From NCBI GenBank assembly GCA_002339345.1, contig DDKM01000084.1, forward strand, positions 1-25,884: a DNA stretch of 25,884 nucleotides. Direction: 5' to 3'. The notes under the pieces were generated by a model. It saw only the letters and a list, made by a program, of their open reading frames with translations. It was not told where the DNA came from and did no database searches. Position 1 is the stretch's first letter. Each line of letters starts with the position of its first letter. Of this stretch, positions 1 to 7,194 are shown piece after piece. Origin of the DNA: Firmicutes bacterium UBA2598. GTDB taxonomy: Bacteria > Bacillota > PH28-bin88. A program made the position numbers and the translations under genes.

Positions 1-93
1 CTGTTCCCTCAAGTAGTCGAGGACATCCGGATGGGTGAAATATTATTGGGAATTTTTTCGTGGCTTGGGTTCGTGATGTCCCTGCCTGGCTAA
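1..93 (+). CDS. possible 3' end of an upstream gene, unidentified
   Basis: Frame 1 is open from the window edge to a TAA at 91-93 and would encode about 30 residues ending in a hydrophobic stretch (ILLGIFSWLGFVMSLPG). The other two forward frames close within the first 45 bases. The tail is too short to assign a family, and it is not the C-terminus I would expect of archease, a frequent RtcB partner. It could be chance. A 6-bp hairpin (CCTGGC 85-90 with GCCAGG 101-106) overlaps its stop codon and a second one (GGCCAT 116-121 with ATGGCC 132-137) follows; neither has a proper T-run. Confidence 0.25.
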   Translation: MFPQVVEDIRMGEILLGIFSWLGFVMSLPG

Positions 94-195
94 AGCCAAT
101 GCCAGGATAGCCATAGGCCATGCCGGAAATGATGGCCTGTTTCGCGGAAAATGTCTTCTTTCATACAAATATCCTTGACAGGGGAGGGTTGTGTG

Positions 196-1617
196 GTGGA
201 TCTCATTCCCATTGGACCAAACCGGTGGCAGGTTTCCGGTCGGCCAGGGATGCTGGTGGATGCAGTGGTCTACATGCAAAGGGGTGTGGCGGCCATCGAG
301 GATGAAGCCCTGCAGCAGTTGGCGGACGCTGCCTGCCTGCCGGGGGTGGTGGGCCGGGTGGCTGGAATGCCGGATCTGCATACCGGATTCGGTTTACCCA
401 TCGGCGGGGTGATGGCCACCAGCTTGGCGCAAGGGGTAGTATCTGCAGGTGCTGTGGGCATGGACATCAATTGCGGTGTCCGTCTTTTATCCACCAACAT
501 TCCTGTCCGGGGGATAGACAAGCCACTCTTGCGCCGGTTGATGGAGGCCATTGAGGAGAGGGTGCCCACGGGGGTGGGTAAAAAGAGCCGCCATACGGAA
601 TTGCGCCGCATCGAGCTGGCGGAATTGGCAGCCAGGGGTGCGGCGCTGGTGGTGGAGATGGGGTTCGGCACACCTGCCGACCTGATTACCACCGAATCCA
701 GCGGGTGCCTGCCTGGCGGCGATGTGTCGGTAGTCAGCAAGGAGGCCCGATCCCGGGCGGATCAGCTCTCCACCATCGGTGGGGGTAATCACTTCATTGA
801 GCTGGGTGTGGTGGATGAAGTGTACGATCCGGCAACGGCAGCAACATTCCGGTTGGCGCAAGGGACGTTGAGCGTGCTAATCCATACCGGCTCCCGCGGG
901 TTCGGGCACCAGATTTGCACCGACTTTAGCCGGTTGATGGTGCAGGCCGCCAGCCGGTATGGGATCAATTTGCCCAGTAAGGGTCTGGCGGCTGCTCCCA
1001 TTGCTTCGCCGGAAGGACAGCAATACTTAAAAGCCATGGCGGCTGCCGCCAATTTTGCCTTCGCCAACCGCCAGATGATCACCCATGATGTGCGGGAAGC
1101 CTTTGCCCGGGTTTTCCACCGGCCATACGAAGAAATGGGCTTGCAGGTGGTGTACGATGTGGCCCATAACATCGCCAAGGTGGAGGAACACGGCGGGCAG
1201 AGGGTGCTGGTACACCGTAAGGGGGCGACCAGGGCGTTGCCGCCCGGCCATGGGGAAAACCCGCCCATCTACCTCAATACCGGCCACCCGGCCCTGATAC
1301 CAGGGAGCATGGGCACCGCCTCCTACGTACTGGTGGGTACGCCCCTGGCGGCGGAGACCTTTTACTCCGTCAACCATGGAGCTGGCCGGGTGCTTTCCCG
1401 CACCGCCGCCCGCAAGCAAATATCAGCTTCCCAGTTACAGCAGTCATTGGGTGACGTCCTGGTCAATGCCAGGAACCTGGGGCGGTTGCTGGACGAGGCG
1501 CCGGGGGCGTACAAGGACATCCACTCCGTGGTGGATACCCTGGCGGCCATCGGGCTGACCCGCAAGGTGGCCCGTTTGCGGCCAATGGCGGTGATCAAAG
1601 GGGAGGGGGATGACTAG
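196..1617 (+). CDS. rtcB: RtcB-family RNA-splicing ligase
   Basis: This is a GTP- and Mn2+-dependent RNA ligase that joins 2',3'-cyclic phosphate or 3'-phosphate ends to 5'-OH ends (tRNA splicing or RNA repair), acting in the cytoplasm. Family residues visible: Cys93 in DINCGVRLL, His199 in GGGNHFIELG, His238 in GFGHQ, the DVAHN segment, and the guanylylated-histidine motif NHGAGR with His394. The length, 473 aa, is typical of full-length RtcB. I chose GTG 196 (or the adjacent GTG 193) because GGGGAGG lies at 181-187; an ATG at 151 in the same frame has no good SD. No rtcA or archease gene is visible next to it. It appears monocistronic: the next gene is more than 350 bases away, behind its own promoter. 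Confidence 0.93.
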   Translation: MDLIPIGPNRWQVSGRPGMLVDAVVYMQRGVAAIEDEALQQLADAACLPGVVGRVAGMPDLHTGFGLPIGGVMATSLAQGVVSAGAVGMDINCGVRLLSTNIPVRGIDKPLLRRLMEAIEERVPTGVGKKSRHTELRRIELAELAARGAALVVEMGFGTPADLITTESSGCLPGGDVSVVSKEARSRADQLSTIGGGNHFIELGVVDEVYDPATAATFRLAQGTLSVLIHTGSRGFGHQICTDFSRLMVQAASRYGINLPSKGLAAAPIASPEGQQYLKAMAAAANFAFANRQMITHDVREAFARVFHRPYEEMGLQVVYDVAHNIAKVEEHGGQRVLVHRKGATRALPPGHGENPPIYLNTGHPALIPGSMGTASYVLVGTPLAAETFYSVNHGAGRVLSRTAARKQISASQLQQSLGDVLVNARNLGRLLDEAPGAYKDIHSVVDTLAAIGLTRKVARLRPMAVIKGEGDD

Positions 1618-1679
1618 CCTTTTTCTCTTATTTCTCTCGCAAAATGATATAAATGGAAACCTTTAGACTGTTTGGTCAA

Positions 1680-1709
1680 GCAGGAATTTAGGGAGAAAAA
1701 AGCGAAATA
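1680..1709 (+). promoter_or_regulatory. candidate sigma-H (Spo0H)-type promoter of livKHMGF
   Basis: GCAGGAATT at 1680-1688 matches the Bacillus sigma-H -35 consensus RNAGGAWWW fully. After exactly 12 bases, AGCGAAATA at 1701-1709 matches the -10 consensus RNNGAATWW except for one base (GAAA for GAAT). It is one of five sites in this window with the same architecture. The function is inferred from the consensus only. Confidence 0.5.
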
Positions 1710-1856
1710 AATTAAGGTTCTAGGCTCGTACAACCCTGCGCAAATATTCTGCCAAATCCGGGCCAAAGAAGGAATATGTCAACATTAAACAGGGGGTGGT
1801 GGACAGATCGTCATGATTACCTGCCGCCATAACTCGGACTTCAGCTGGGGCTAGCC

Positions 1857-1877
1857 TCCCGGGGGCCCGGGATTTTT
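1857..1877 (+). terminator. GC-rich hairpin with T-tract in the livK leader
   Basis: TCCCGG at 1857-1862 pairs with CCGGGA at 1867-1872 around a four-base loop, and five T follow at 1873-1877. It lies between the candidate promoter and livK, so it could act as a leader attenuator or be the delayed terminator of the upstream unit. The stem is short, so activity is uncertain. Confidence 0.35.
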
Positions 1878-1970
1878 GGGTGTGCAGGTGATGGTGATGG
1901 AGAGAGTTTGGGGGTACGGGGGTTTATATGTGGTGTCCTAAAAAAGGAAAAGTATCGAGGAGGTTTGGAA

Positions 1971-3152
1971 ATGCGGTTTTCCAAGTATGCTGTGGTTCTG
2001 CTGGTTCTGATGCTGGGCTTGGCCCTGGTGGTCGCCGGTTGTGGCAAGCAGGAAGCGCCCAAAACCGAAGCGCCCAAAACGGAAGCGCCGGCTCCGGCCA
2101 AGAAGGTTGTTAAGATTGGTTTCATTGGACCCCTCACTGGTGATGTGAAGACCTTCGGCGAATCTACCAAGAACGGCTTCCTGCTGGCGCTGGAACAGGC
2201 CGGTTTCAAAGCGGGCGACTATGAAATCGAATACGTCATCGCCGATGACCGCAATGATCCGACGGAAGCGGTAAACGTGGCGACCAAGCTGGTCTCCCAG
2301 GATAAGGTACAGGCCATCATCGGTTCCGTGACCTCCAAGGCCACCATTCCCATCTCTGAAGTAACCAATAAGGCCGGTGTGGTCCAGATCACCAGCACCG
2401 CCACCAACCCCAGGGTAACGGTGGATGACGGCAAGCGCAAGGAGTTTGTTTTCCGGGCCTGCTTTATCGATCCCTTCCAGGGCCTGGTGGGTGCCCGCTT
2501 CGCCTTAAACGATCTGAAAGCCAAGACCGCTGCCATTCTTTACGATCAGGGCAATGACTACACCAAGGGCTTGGCGGAAGTGTTCAAGACCAACTTTGAA
2601 GCCGGCGGCGGCAAGGTAGTCGCCTATGAAGCCTACTCCAAGGACGATGTGGACTTCTCTGCTACTTTGACCAAGATCGCCAGACTGAATCCCGATGTGC
2701 TGTACCTGCCTGACTACTATCAAAAGGTCAGCCTCATCGGCAAACAGGCCCGGGCCAAGGGTATCAAGGCTCCTTTCCTGGGTGGCGACGGTTGGGATTC
2801 CGATGAACTGGACTTTGCCACCATGGAAGGCGGTTACTTCACTAACCACTACTCACCGGAGGACACCCGTCCCATCGTGGTCCAGTGGGTGAAGGACTAC
2901 CAGGCCAAGTACGGTGCGGTGCCCGATGCTCTGGCTACCCTGTCCTATGACGCCACCAAGATTCTGCTGGCCGCCATCGCTAAGGCCAACAGCAACGATC
3001 CCGTTGCCATCAGGGATGCCGTGAAGTCCATCAGCGCTTCCGTCGTGAGTGGTGACATTACCTTCGATGAGAACGGTAACCCCATCAAGTCTGCTGCCAT
3101 CCTGCAGATTAAAGACGGCAAGCAGAAATTCATAACCTCTGTCAACCCTTAA
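1971..3152 (+). CDS. livK: branched-chain amino-acid-type ABC transporter, substrate-binding lipoprotein
   Basis: This is a periplasmic-binding-fold lipoprotein (Leu/Ile/Val-binding family, Peripla_BP_6) that captures the ligand outside the membrane for LivHMGF. ATG 1971 follows GAGGAGG (1957-1963) by seven bases and gives a signal peptide with lipobox VAGC (Cys24), so the 393-aa form is preferred over an in-frame extension to 1908 that would bury the signal peptide. An EAPKT-repeat linker (about residues 28-40) tethers the folded domain, which begins at VVKIGFIGPLTG and carries the family segments ADDRNDPTEAVNVATKL and YDQGNDYTKG. The ligand cannot be read from sequence; related receptors bind branched-chain amino acids, amides, urea or aromatic acids. 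It is the first gene of a five-gene operon. Confidence 0.92.
   Translation: MRFSKYAVVLLVLMLGLALVVAGCGKQEAPKTEAPKTEAPAPAKKVVKIGFIGPLTGDVKTFGESTKNGFLLALEQAGFKAGDYEIEYVIADDRNDPTEAVNVATKLVSQDKVQAIIGSVTSKATIPISEVTNKAGVVQITSTATNPRVTVDDGKRKEFVFRACFIDPFQGLVGARFALNDLKAKTAAILYDQGNDYTKGLAEVFKTNFEAGGGKVVAYEAYSKDDVDFSATLTKIARLNPDVLYLPDYYQKVSLIGKQARAKGIKAPFLGGDGWDSDELDFATMEGGYFTNHYSPEDTRPIVVQWVKDYQAKYGAVPDALATLSYDATKILLAAIAKANSNDPVAIRDAVKSISASVVSGDITFDENGNPIKSAAILQIKDGKQKFITSVNP
2052..2090 (+). repeat. 15-bp tandem repeat coding for the LivK linker
   Basis: The unit GAAGCGCCCAAAACC occurs at 2052-2066, again with one change at 2067-2081, and partially at 2082-2090. It encodes EAPKT EAPKT EAP, the flexible tether right after the lipidated cysteine. 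In-frame 15-bp units allow linker length to vary without a frameshift. Confidence 0.8.
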
Positions 3153-3173
3153 GCCAAACACGACCATAGACAC

Positions 3174-3208
3174 GGGGAGGGGCGTCAATCCACCCCTCCC
3201 CTTTCACT
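3174..3208 (+). terminator. intercistronic hairpin between livK and livH
   Basis: GGGGAGGGG at 3174-3182 pairs perfectly with CCCCTCCCC at 3193-3201 across a ten-base loop, followed by a pyrimidine-rich TTTCACTCT. It lies 21 bases after the livK stop and about 34 before the livH start. Such hairpins in binding-protein-dependent operons commonly cause partial termination or protect the 3' end of the binding-protein message, so that LivK is made in excess. Confidence 0.6.
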
Positions 3209-3235
3209 CTTATTTGGACCTAGGGGGTCATCGCA

Positions 3236-4120
3236 TTGGAAAACTTTTTTGAACAGGTGCTGAACGGGCTCCAGCTGGGGTTCGTGTACGCCTTGATTGC
3301 CCTGGGGTACACCATGGTCTACGGCATCATTAAACTGATTAATTTTGCCCATGGCGATGTGTTCATGGTGGGTGCCTTTTTGGGATTTTTCGGCTTTACC
3401 AATTGGGGTCTGACCATCATACCTGCAGCCCTTCTGGCCATGGTCATTTGTGCCATGCTGGGAGTGACCATTGAGCGGATTGCCTATCGTCCATTGCGGT
3501 ATGCCCCTCGCATTGCTGCCCTGATCAGTGCCTTGGGGGTATCTCTCTTCCTGGAGTACTTCTCCAGCCTGAAATTTGTCTTTGGACCCAACTACAGGGT
3601 GGTGCAGGCCCCCATCCGGGAAGTCAGCTGGGAGATATTAGGGATTTCCATGACCAACGTCCAGGTAGTGATCATGGTGGTAGTGATTTCTCTGTTGATC
3701 GCCCTGCAATACCTGGTTTACCGCACCAAAATCGGCATGGCCATGCGTACGGTCTCCTTTGATCACGATGCCGCCAGGCTGATGGGGGTCAATGTGGATA
3801 CCACCATCTCCATTACCTTTGCCATCGGTTCCGCTTTGGCGGCAGCTGGCGGAGTGTTGTTTACCCTGGCCTATCCCCAGATTTTCCCCTTCATGGGCAT
3901 CATGCCGGGCTTGAAGGCCTTTACAGCTGCAGTGTTGGGAGGCATCGGCATCATGCCGGGGGCGGTATTGGGAGCGATGATCATGGGACAGGTGGAGATC
4001 TTGACGGCAGCCTTCCTATCCTCCCAGTTAAAGGATGCCATTGCATTCGCAATTCTAATTCTGGTATTGCTGGTCCGTCCCACTGGAATTCTGGGCAAGA
4101 CCGGCCCGGAAAAAGTTTAG
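3236..4120 (+). CDS. livH: branched-chain amino-acid-type ABC transporter, permease LivH
   Basis: This is one of the two membrane permeases of the Liv importer, forming the translocation pore with LivM. At 294 aa it has the usual length. The N-terminus reads NGLQLGFVYALIALGYTMVYG followed by KLINFAHGD, the family signature; about eight hydrophobic spans follow, with the EAA-type coupling segment around AMRTVSFDHDAARLMGVN. Translation starts at TTG 3236, eight bases after the SD AGGGGG (3222-3227). It is the second gene of the operon, behind the intercistronic hairpin. Confidence 0.93.
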   Translation: MENFFEQVLNGLQLGFVYALIALGYTMVYGIIKLINFAHGDVFMVGAFLGFFGFTNWGLTIIPAALLAMVICAMLGVTIERIAYRPLRYAPRIAALISALGVSLFLEYFSSLKFVFGPNYRVVQAPIREVSWEILGISMTNVQVVIMVVVISLLIALQYLVYRTKIGMAMRTVSFDHDAARLMGVNVDTTISITFAIGSALAAAGGVLFTLAYPQIFPFMGIMPGLKAFTAAVLGGIGIMPGAVLGAMIMGQVEILTAAFLSSQLKDAIAFAILILVLLVRPTGILGKTGPEKV

Positions 4121-4144
4121 CCTCGGGCAAAGGTGGTTGGATGT

Positions 4145-5176
4145 GTGAACAAAGGATTTCATCTCAAGCGTAATGAAACCATAACCCTCATTGCCCTGGC
4201 CCTGGTGGTGTTCCTGGCCATCAGGGCAGCCGTCGGTGCCAACATGATTAACGACTACTGGCAGCGGGTGCTGGACCAGGCCCTGATCACCACCATGGGA
4301 GCGCTGGGCCTGAGCCTTATCTACGGCTTTTGCGGCCAGTTTTCCCTGGGCCATGCCGCCTTCTACGGCATCGGCGCCTACACCGCGGCCTATATTAGTA
4401 AGGTCTACGGGCAGGGCAGCATCCCGTTTTTTATCATCGCGGTGGTGGCCGGTACGCTGATGGCAGCGCTGATGGCATATCTGATTGGCCGGCCCATTTT
4501 AAGGCTGCGGTCGGATTACCTGGGTATCGCCACCCTTGGTTTTGGCATCATCATGCGGGTAGGATTTGAGAACTCCGATAAGGTGCTGAAACCCCTGGGG
4601 GGGGCTACGGGAATGACCGGGGTGCCCCAGTTGATGAGCTTTACCTGGATCTTTGTCTTCACTGTCATTACCATTTTCCTGGTGCGCAATTTTGTCACCT
4701 CTACCTTCGGCCGGGCCTGTGTGGCCATCCGGGAGGACGAGATCGCCGCCGATGCCATGGGTATTAACACCACCAAGGTCAAAACCATGGCCTTTGTTCT
4801 GGGGTGTGCCGTGGTTGGTTTTGCCGGGGCCCTCTACGCCCACCGGTATCCCTACCTCCACCCGTCCAACTTCGACTTTTTGAAATCCTTTGACTTCCTG
4901 CTCATCGTGGTGCTGGGGGGGCTGGGCAGCATGACCGGCACCATCATCACGGCGGTATCCTGGGTATTCCTGCTGGAGGGATTGCGGGTGGTGCTCGGCC
5001 AAACCTTTGTGGACTTCCGCGGTGTAATTTATGCCCTCATCCTGATTATTTCGATCATCCTGCGGCCCCAGGGGATTTTTGGCGGCCGGGAATGGAAGAT
5101 GCTGGTGCCCGCGGTAAGACCGGCCCGGGCGCCCCTAAAGGAGGGGGGTACCCATGTCCATGCTGGTGGTAAGTAA
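4145..5176 (+). CDS. livM: branched-chain amino-acid-type ABC transporter, permease LivM
   Basis: This is the second permease of the Liv importer. Recognisable segments are ALGLSLIYGFCGQFSLGHAA near the N-terminus and the coupling region AIREDEIAADAMGINTTKVK, then VLGGLGSMTGTIITA. GTG 4145 is preferred (343 aa) because AAGGTGG at 4129-4135 is correctly spaced; the in-frame GTG at 4133 would lie inside that SD. The 3' end overlaps livG by 23 bases, so translation is probably coupled. The C-terminal tail (RPARAPLKEGGTHVHAGGK) is hydrophilic because the livG SD AAGGAGGGG is embedded in its coding sequence. Confidence 0.92.
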   Translation: MNKGFHLKRNETITLIALALVVFLAIRAAVGANMINDYWQRVLDQALITTMGALGLSLIYGFCGQFSLGHAAFYGIGAYTAAYISKVYGQGSIPFFIIAVVAGTLMAALMAYLIGRPILRLRSDYLGIATLGFGIIMRVGFENSDKVLKPLGGATGMTGVPQLMSFTWIFVFTVITIFLVRNFVTSTFGRACVAIREDEIAADAMGINTTKVKTMAFVLGCAVVGFAGALYAHRYPYLHPSNFDFLKSFDFLLIVVLGGLGSMTGTIITAVSWVFLLEGLRVVLGQTFVDFRGVIYALILIISIILRPQGIFGGREWKMLVPAVRPARAPLKEGGTHVHAGGK

Positions 5177-5927
5177 CCTGAATAAGAACTTCGGCGGTTT
5201 AAAGGCAGTGGCCAACTTTGATATCCACCTGGACAAGGGGGAAGTGGTGGGGTTGATTGGCCCCAACGGTGCCGGCAAGACCACCGTCTTTAACTTGATT
5301 ACCGGGATGTTTCCGATTTCCTCGGGCAGCATCCAGTTCATGGGGGAAAGTATTGTCGGCTTACCGCCCTTCATGGTGTGCAGTAAGGGGATTGCCCGTA
5401 CCTTCCAGAACATCCGCCTGTTCAAACAGCATACCGTACTGGATAATGTACGCTCCGCCATGCATTTCCGGGCAGGGTACACCCTGCTGGATGCTACCTT
5501 GCGTACGCCCAAGTACCGGGCGGAGGAGGAGCGGATTATAGAGCACAGTCGTGAGTTGCTGCAAACACTAAACCTCATTAACAGGGAGAGCGATCTGGCG
5601 GCCAACCTTTCCTACGGTGATCAGCGCCGGCTGGAGATTGCCCGTGCCCTGGCCACTCAGCCCAAGCTGTTGCTGCTGGACGAGCCTGCGGCGGGCATGA
5701 ACCCCAATGAAGTGGCCCGGCTTGTGGATTTGATTAAGTTTGTGAAAAGCCACTTTGATTTGACGGTGCTTTTGATCGAGCACCAGATGGGCTTTGTGAT
5801 GAATCTGTGTGAGCGGCTGGTGGTTATGGACTTTGGCCAGGTGATCGCCAAGGGCGATCCGGCGGAAGTTCGCAATGACCCCAAGGTGCTGGAAGCCTAT
5901 CTGGGTAAGGGGGTAACTGTAGCATGA
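5154..5927 (+). CDS. livG: branched-chain amino-acid-type ABC transporter, ATPase LivG
   Basis: This is one of two cytoplasmic ATPases that power LivHM. It has Walker A GPNGAGKTT (residues 36-44), Q-loop FQNIR, signature LSYGDQRR (from residue 152; Y-G-D in place of S-G-G-Q, normal for LivG), Walker B LLLLDEP ending at about 178, and the switch histidine in LIEHQM. The 257-aa length and C-terminal extension ending EAYLGKG are typical. ATG 5154 lies behind AAGGAGGGG within the end of livM. The stop overlaps the livF start (ATGA, 5924-5927). Confidence 0.94.
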   Translation: MSMLVVSNLNKNFGGLKAVANFDIHLDKGEVVGLIGPNGAGKTTVFNLITGMFPISSGSIQFMGESIVGLPPFMVCSKGIARTFQNIRLFKQHTVLDNVRSAMHFRAGYTLLDATLRTPKYRAEEERIIEHSRELLQTLNLINRESDLAANLSYGDQRRLEIARALATQPKLLLLDEPAAGMNPNEVARLVDLIKFVKSHFDLTVLLIEHQMGFVMNLCERLVVMDFGQVIAKGDPAEVRNDPKVLEAYLGKGVTVA

Positions 5928-6637
5928 TGTTGGAAGTAAAAAACCTGGATGTCTTCTATGGGGCCATTCAGGCTGTCCAGGGTGTTTCCTTCCATGTCAA
6001 GGAAGGGGAAATTGTTACCCTCATCGGTGCCAACGGCGCTGGGAAGTCCACCACCCTGCGGACCATTTCCGGCTTGATCAGGCCTAAGGGCGGGGAGATT
6101 GCCTTTCATGGCCAGAACATTACCAAGACACCGGCCCACAAGATTGTGCGGATGGGCATCTCCCATGTGCCGGAAGGCCGTAAGCTGTTTGCCAACATGA
6201 CTGTGCTGGAAAACCTGAAAATGGGTGCCTACACCAGGAATAACAAGCAGGAAATGGAGGAAACCCTGGAGCGGGTTTTCCAGAGTTTTCCCCGGGTGAA
6301 GGAGCGCCTGAACCAGTTGGCCGGCACTCTTTCCGGCGGTGAACAGCAAATGGTGGCTATGGGCCGGGGACTAATGGGAAGGCCGTCCCTACTTATCTTG
6401 GATGAGCCTTCCATGGGCCTATCACCTATCCTGGTGGAGGAAATTTTTGAGATCATTACCCGCATCAACAAGGAAGGGACAACCGTCCTGTTGGTAGAAC
6501 AGAACGCCTTCATGGCCTTGCAGGTAGCCCACCGGGCCTATGTGCTGGAAACCGGCCGGATCACCTTGTCCGGTCCGGCGGCCGAATTGCAAAAAGATCC
6601 CCAGGTGCGGGCCGCCTATTTGGGTCACGGCGCTTAA
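5924..6637 (+). CDS. livF: branched-chain amino-acid-type ABC transporter, ATPase LivF
   Basis: This is the second ATPase of the importer, expected to pair with LivG. Motifs: Walker A GANGAGKST (35-43), the LivF-typical SHVPEGRKLFANMTVLENL, signature LSGGEQQM, Walker B LLILDEPSMGLSP and LLVEQN with the Glu-Gln switch seen in LivF proteins. Length 237 aa, normal. The start overlaps the livG stop by four bases (ATGA); a second ATG at 5927 is also possible. It is the last gene of the operon, with a strong terminator 13 bases after the stop. Confidence 0.94.
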   Translation: MMLEVKNLDVFYGAIQAVQGVSFHVKEGEIVTLIGANGAGKSTTLRTISGLIRPKGGEIAFHGQNITKTPAHKIVRMGISHVPEGRKLFANMTVLENLKMGAYTRNNKQEMEETLERVFQSFPRVKERLNQLAGTLSGGEQQMVAMGRGLMGRPSLLILDEPSMGLSPILVEEIFEIITRINKEGTTVLLVEQNAFMALQVAHRAYVLETGRITLSGPAAELQKDPQVRAAYLGHGA

Positions 6638-6650
6638 CCTTAAATGACAA

Positions 6651-6693
6651 AAAGCCCCTGTTCCCTATTAAGGGAACCAGGGGCTTTGTATTT
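6651..6693. terminator. bidirectional terminator between livF and the 6745-7005 gene
   Basis: AAAGCCCCTG (6651-6660) plus TTCCC (6661-6665) pair with GGGAA (6672-6676) and CAGGGGCTTT (6678-6687), giving about 15 pairs with one bulged C and a TATTAA loop. The plus strand continues TGTATTT. The minus strand exits into five T, so the hairpin can end both the liv operon and the convergent minus-strand gene. Confidence 0.88.
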
Positions 6694-6744
6694 CGCTGAC
6701 AGGGCTGATTTTCCTTACCGGGGCTTTTTCCGACCGGGTTCCTT

Positions 6745-7005
6745 TCAGCGGGAGCGGTTGTCTGCCATCCGGCAAACCCGGACCCCCGTTGCTTGACCCA
6801 CCAGGGCGGCCACGATCAATAAAGGTATGGCCGAATCACTAATCCCACCCTTAAGGCGCATTAGAATGATTACCGGTACAAACACGTGAATCGCTACAAA
6901 CCACTGAATGGAGAACTTGCGCGCCAAGGCCCGCCAAAAGCCCATGGGAATGTTGATCACCAGGGTCAGCAGACTGAGCGCCGCTACCTGGAACAGTCCT
7001 TCCAT
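6745..7005 (-). CDS. small conserved-type membrane protein, unknown function
   Basis: This 86-aa protein has about three predicted membrane segments: FQVAALSLLTLVINIPMGFW, FVAIHVFVPVIILMRL and SAIPLLIVAALVGQATGV. They are separated by a basic loop (RALARKFSIQ), and the C-terminus is basic. The ATG follows AAGGTGGTG on the minus strand. It is convergent with livF (shared terminator) and divergent from the chemotaxis receptor. I have the impression that small proteins with an xxPxGxWR...RKFSxxWFxAIH pattern recur in Clostridia, but I know of no assigned role. Coding is supported by the SD, the hydrophobic pattern and the terminator. Confidence 0.65.
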   Translation of the reverse strand: MEGLFQVAALSLLTLVINIPMGFWRALARKFSIQWFVAIHVFVPVIILMRLKGGISDSAIPLLIVAALVGQATGVRVCRMADNRSR

Positions 7006-7156
7006 GGTTTCACCACCTTCATAGCAACTTTAACACCCCCCGTTCCGGGGTGTCAAGGCAAAGGTTGCTAAGTGTTAGAAAAGTATTAAAAAGATTTCAT
7101 CAAAAAAAATTGCCAATTCCCAGTTGGGATGGATGTCTGGCCTTTAGCGGTTATGT

Positions 7157-7181
7157 TAAAATATTATAAAACCGTCGAAAT
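7157..7181 (+). promoter_or_regulatory. weak candidate sigma-D-type (motility) promoter
   Basis: TAAA at 7157-7160 is followed 13 bases later by GTCGAAAT (7174-7181), which matches six of eight positions of the motility sigma factor -10 GCCGATAT. The spacing is shorter than the usual 15. It stands just before a chemotaxis receptor gene, the expected kind of target. If real, it would favour the internal start at ATG 7228 over GTG 7195. Confidence 0.25.
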
Positions 7182-7194
7182 AGGGGTGGCGCCG

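Larger units (their letters stand above)
1618..1970 (+). other. 353-base intergenic region and livK leader
   Basis: There is no convincing gene here. The region holds a sigma-H-type promoter (1680-1709) and a GC-rich hairpin with a T5 tract (1857-1877). It ends with the livK SD site GAGGAGG at 1957-1963. If transcription starts near 1716, the livK mRNA has an untranslated leader of roughly 250 bases. I see no recognisable riboswitch consensus in it. Confidence 0.6.
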
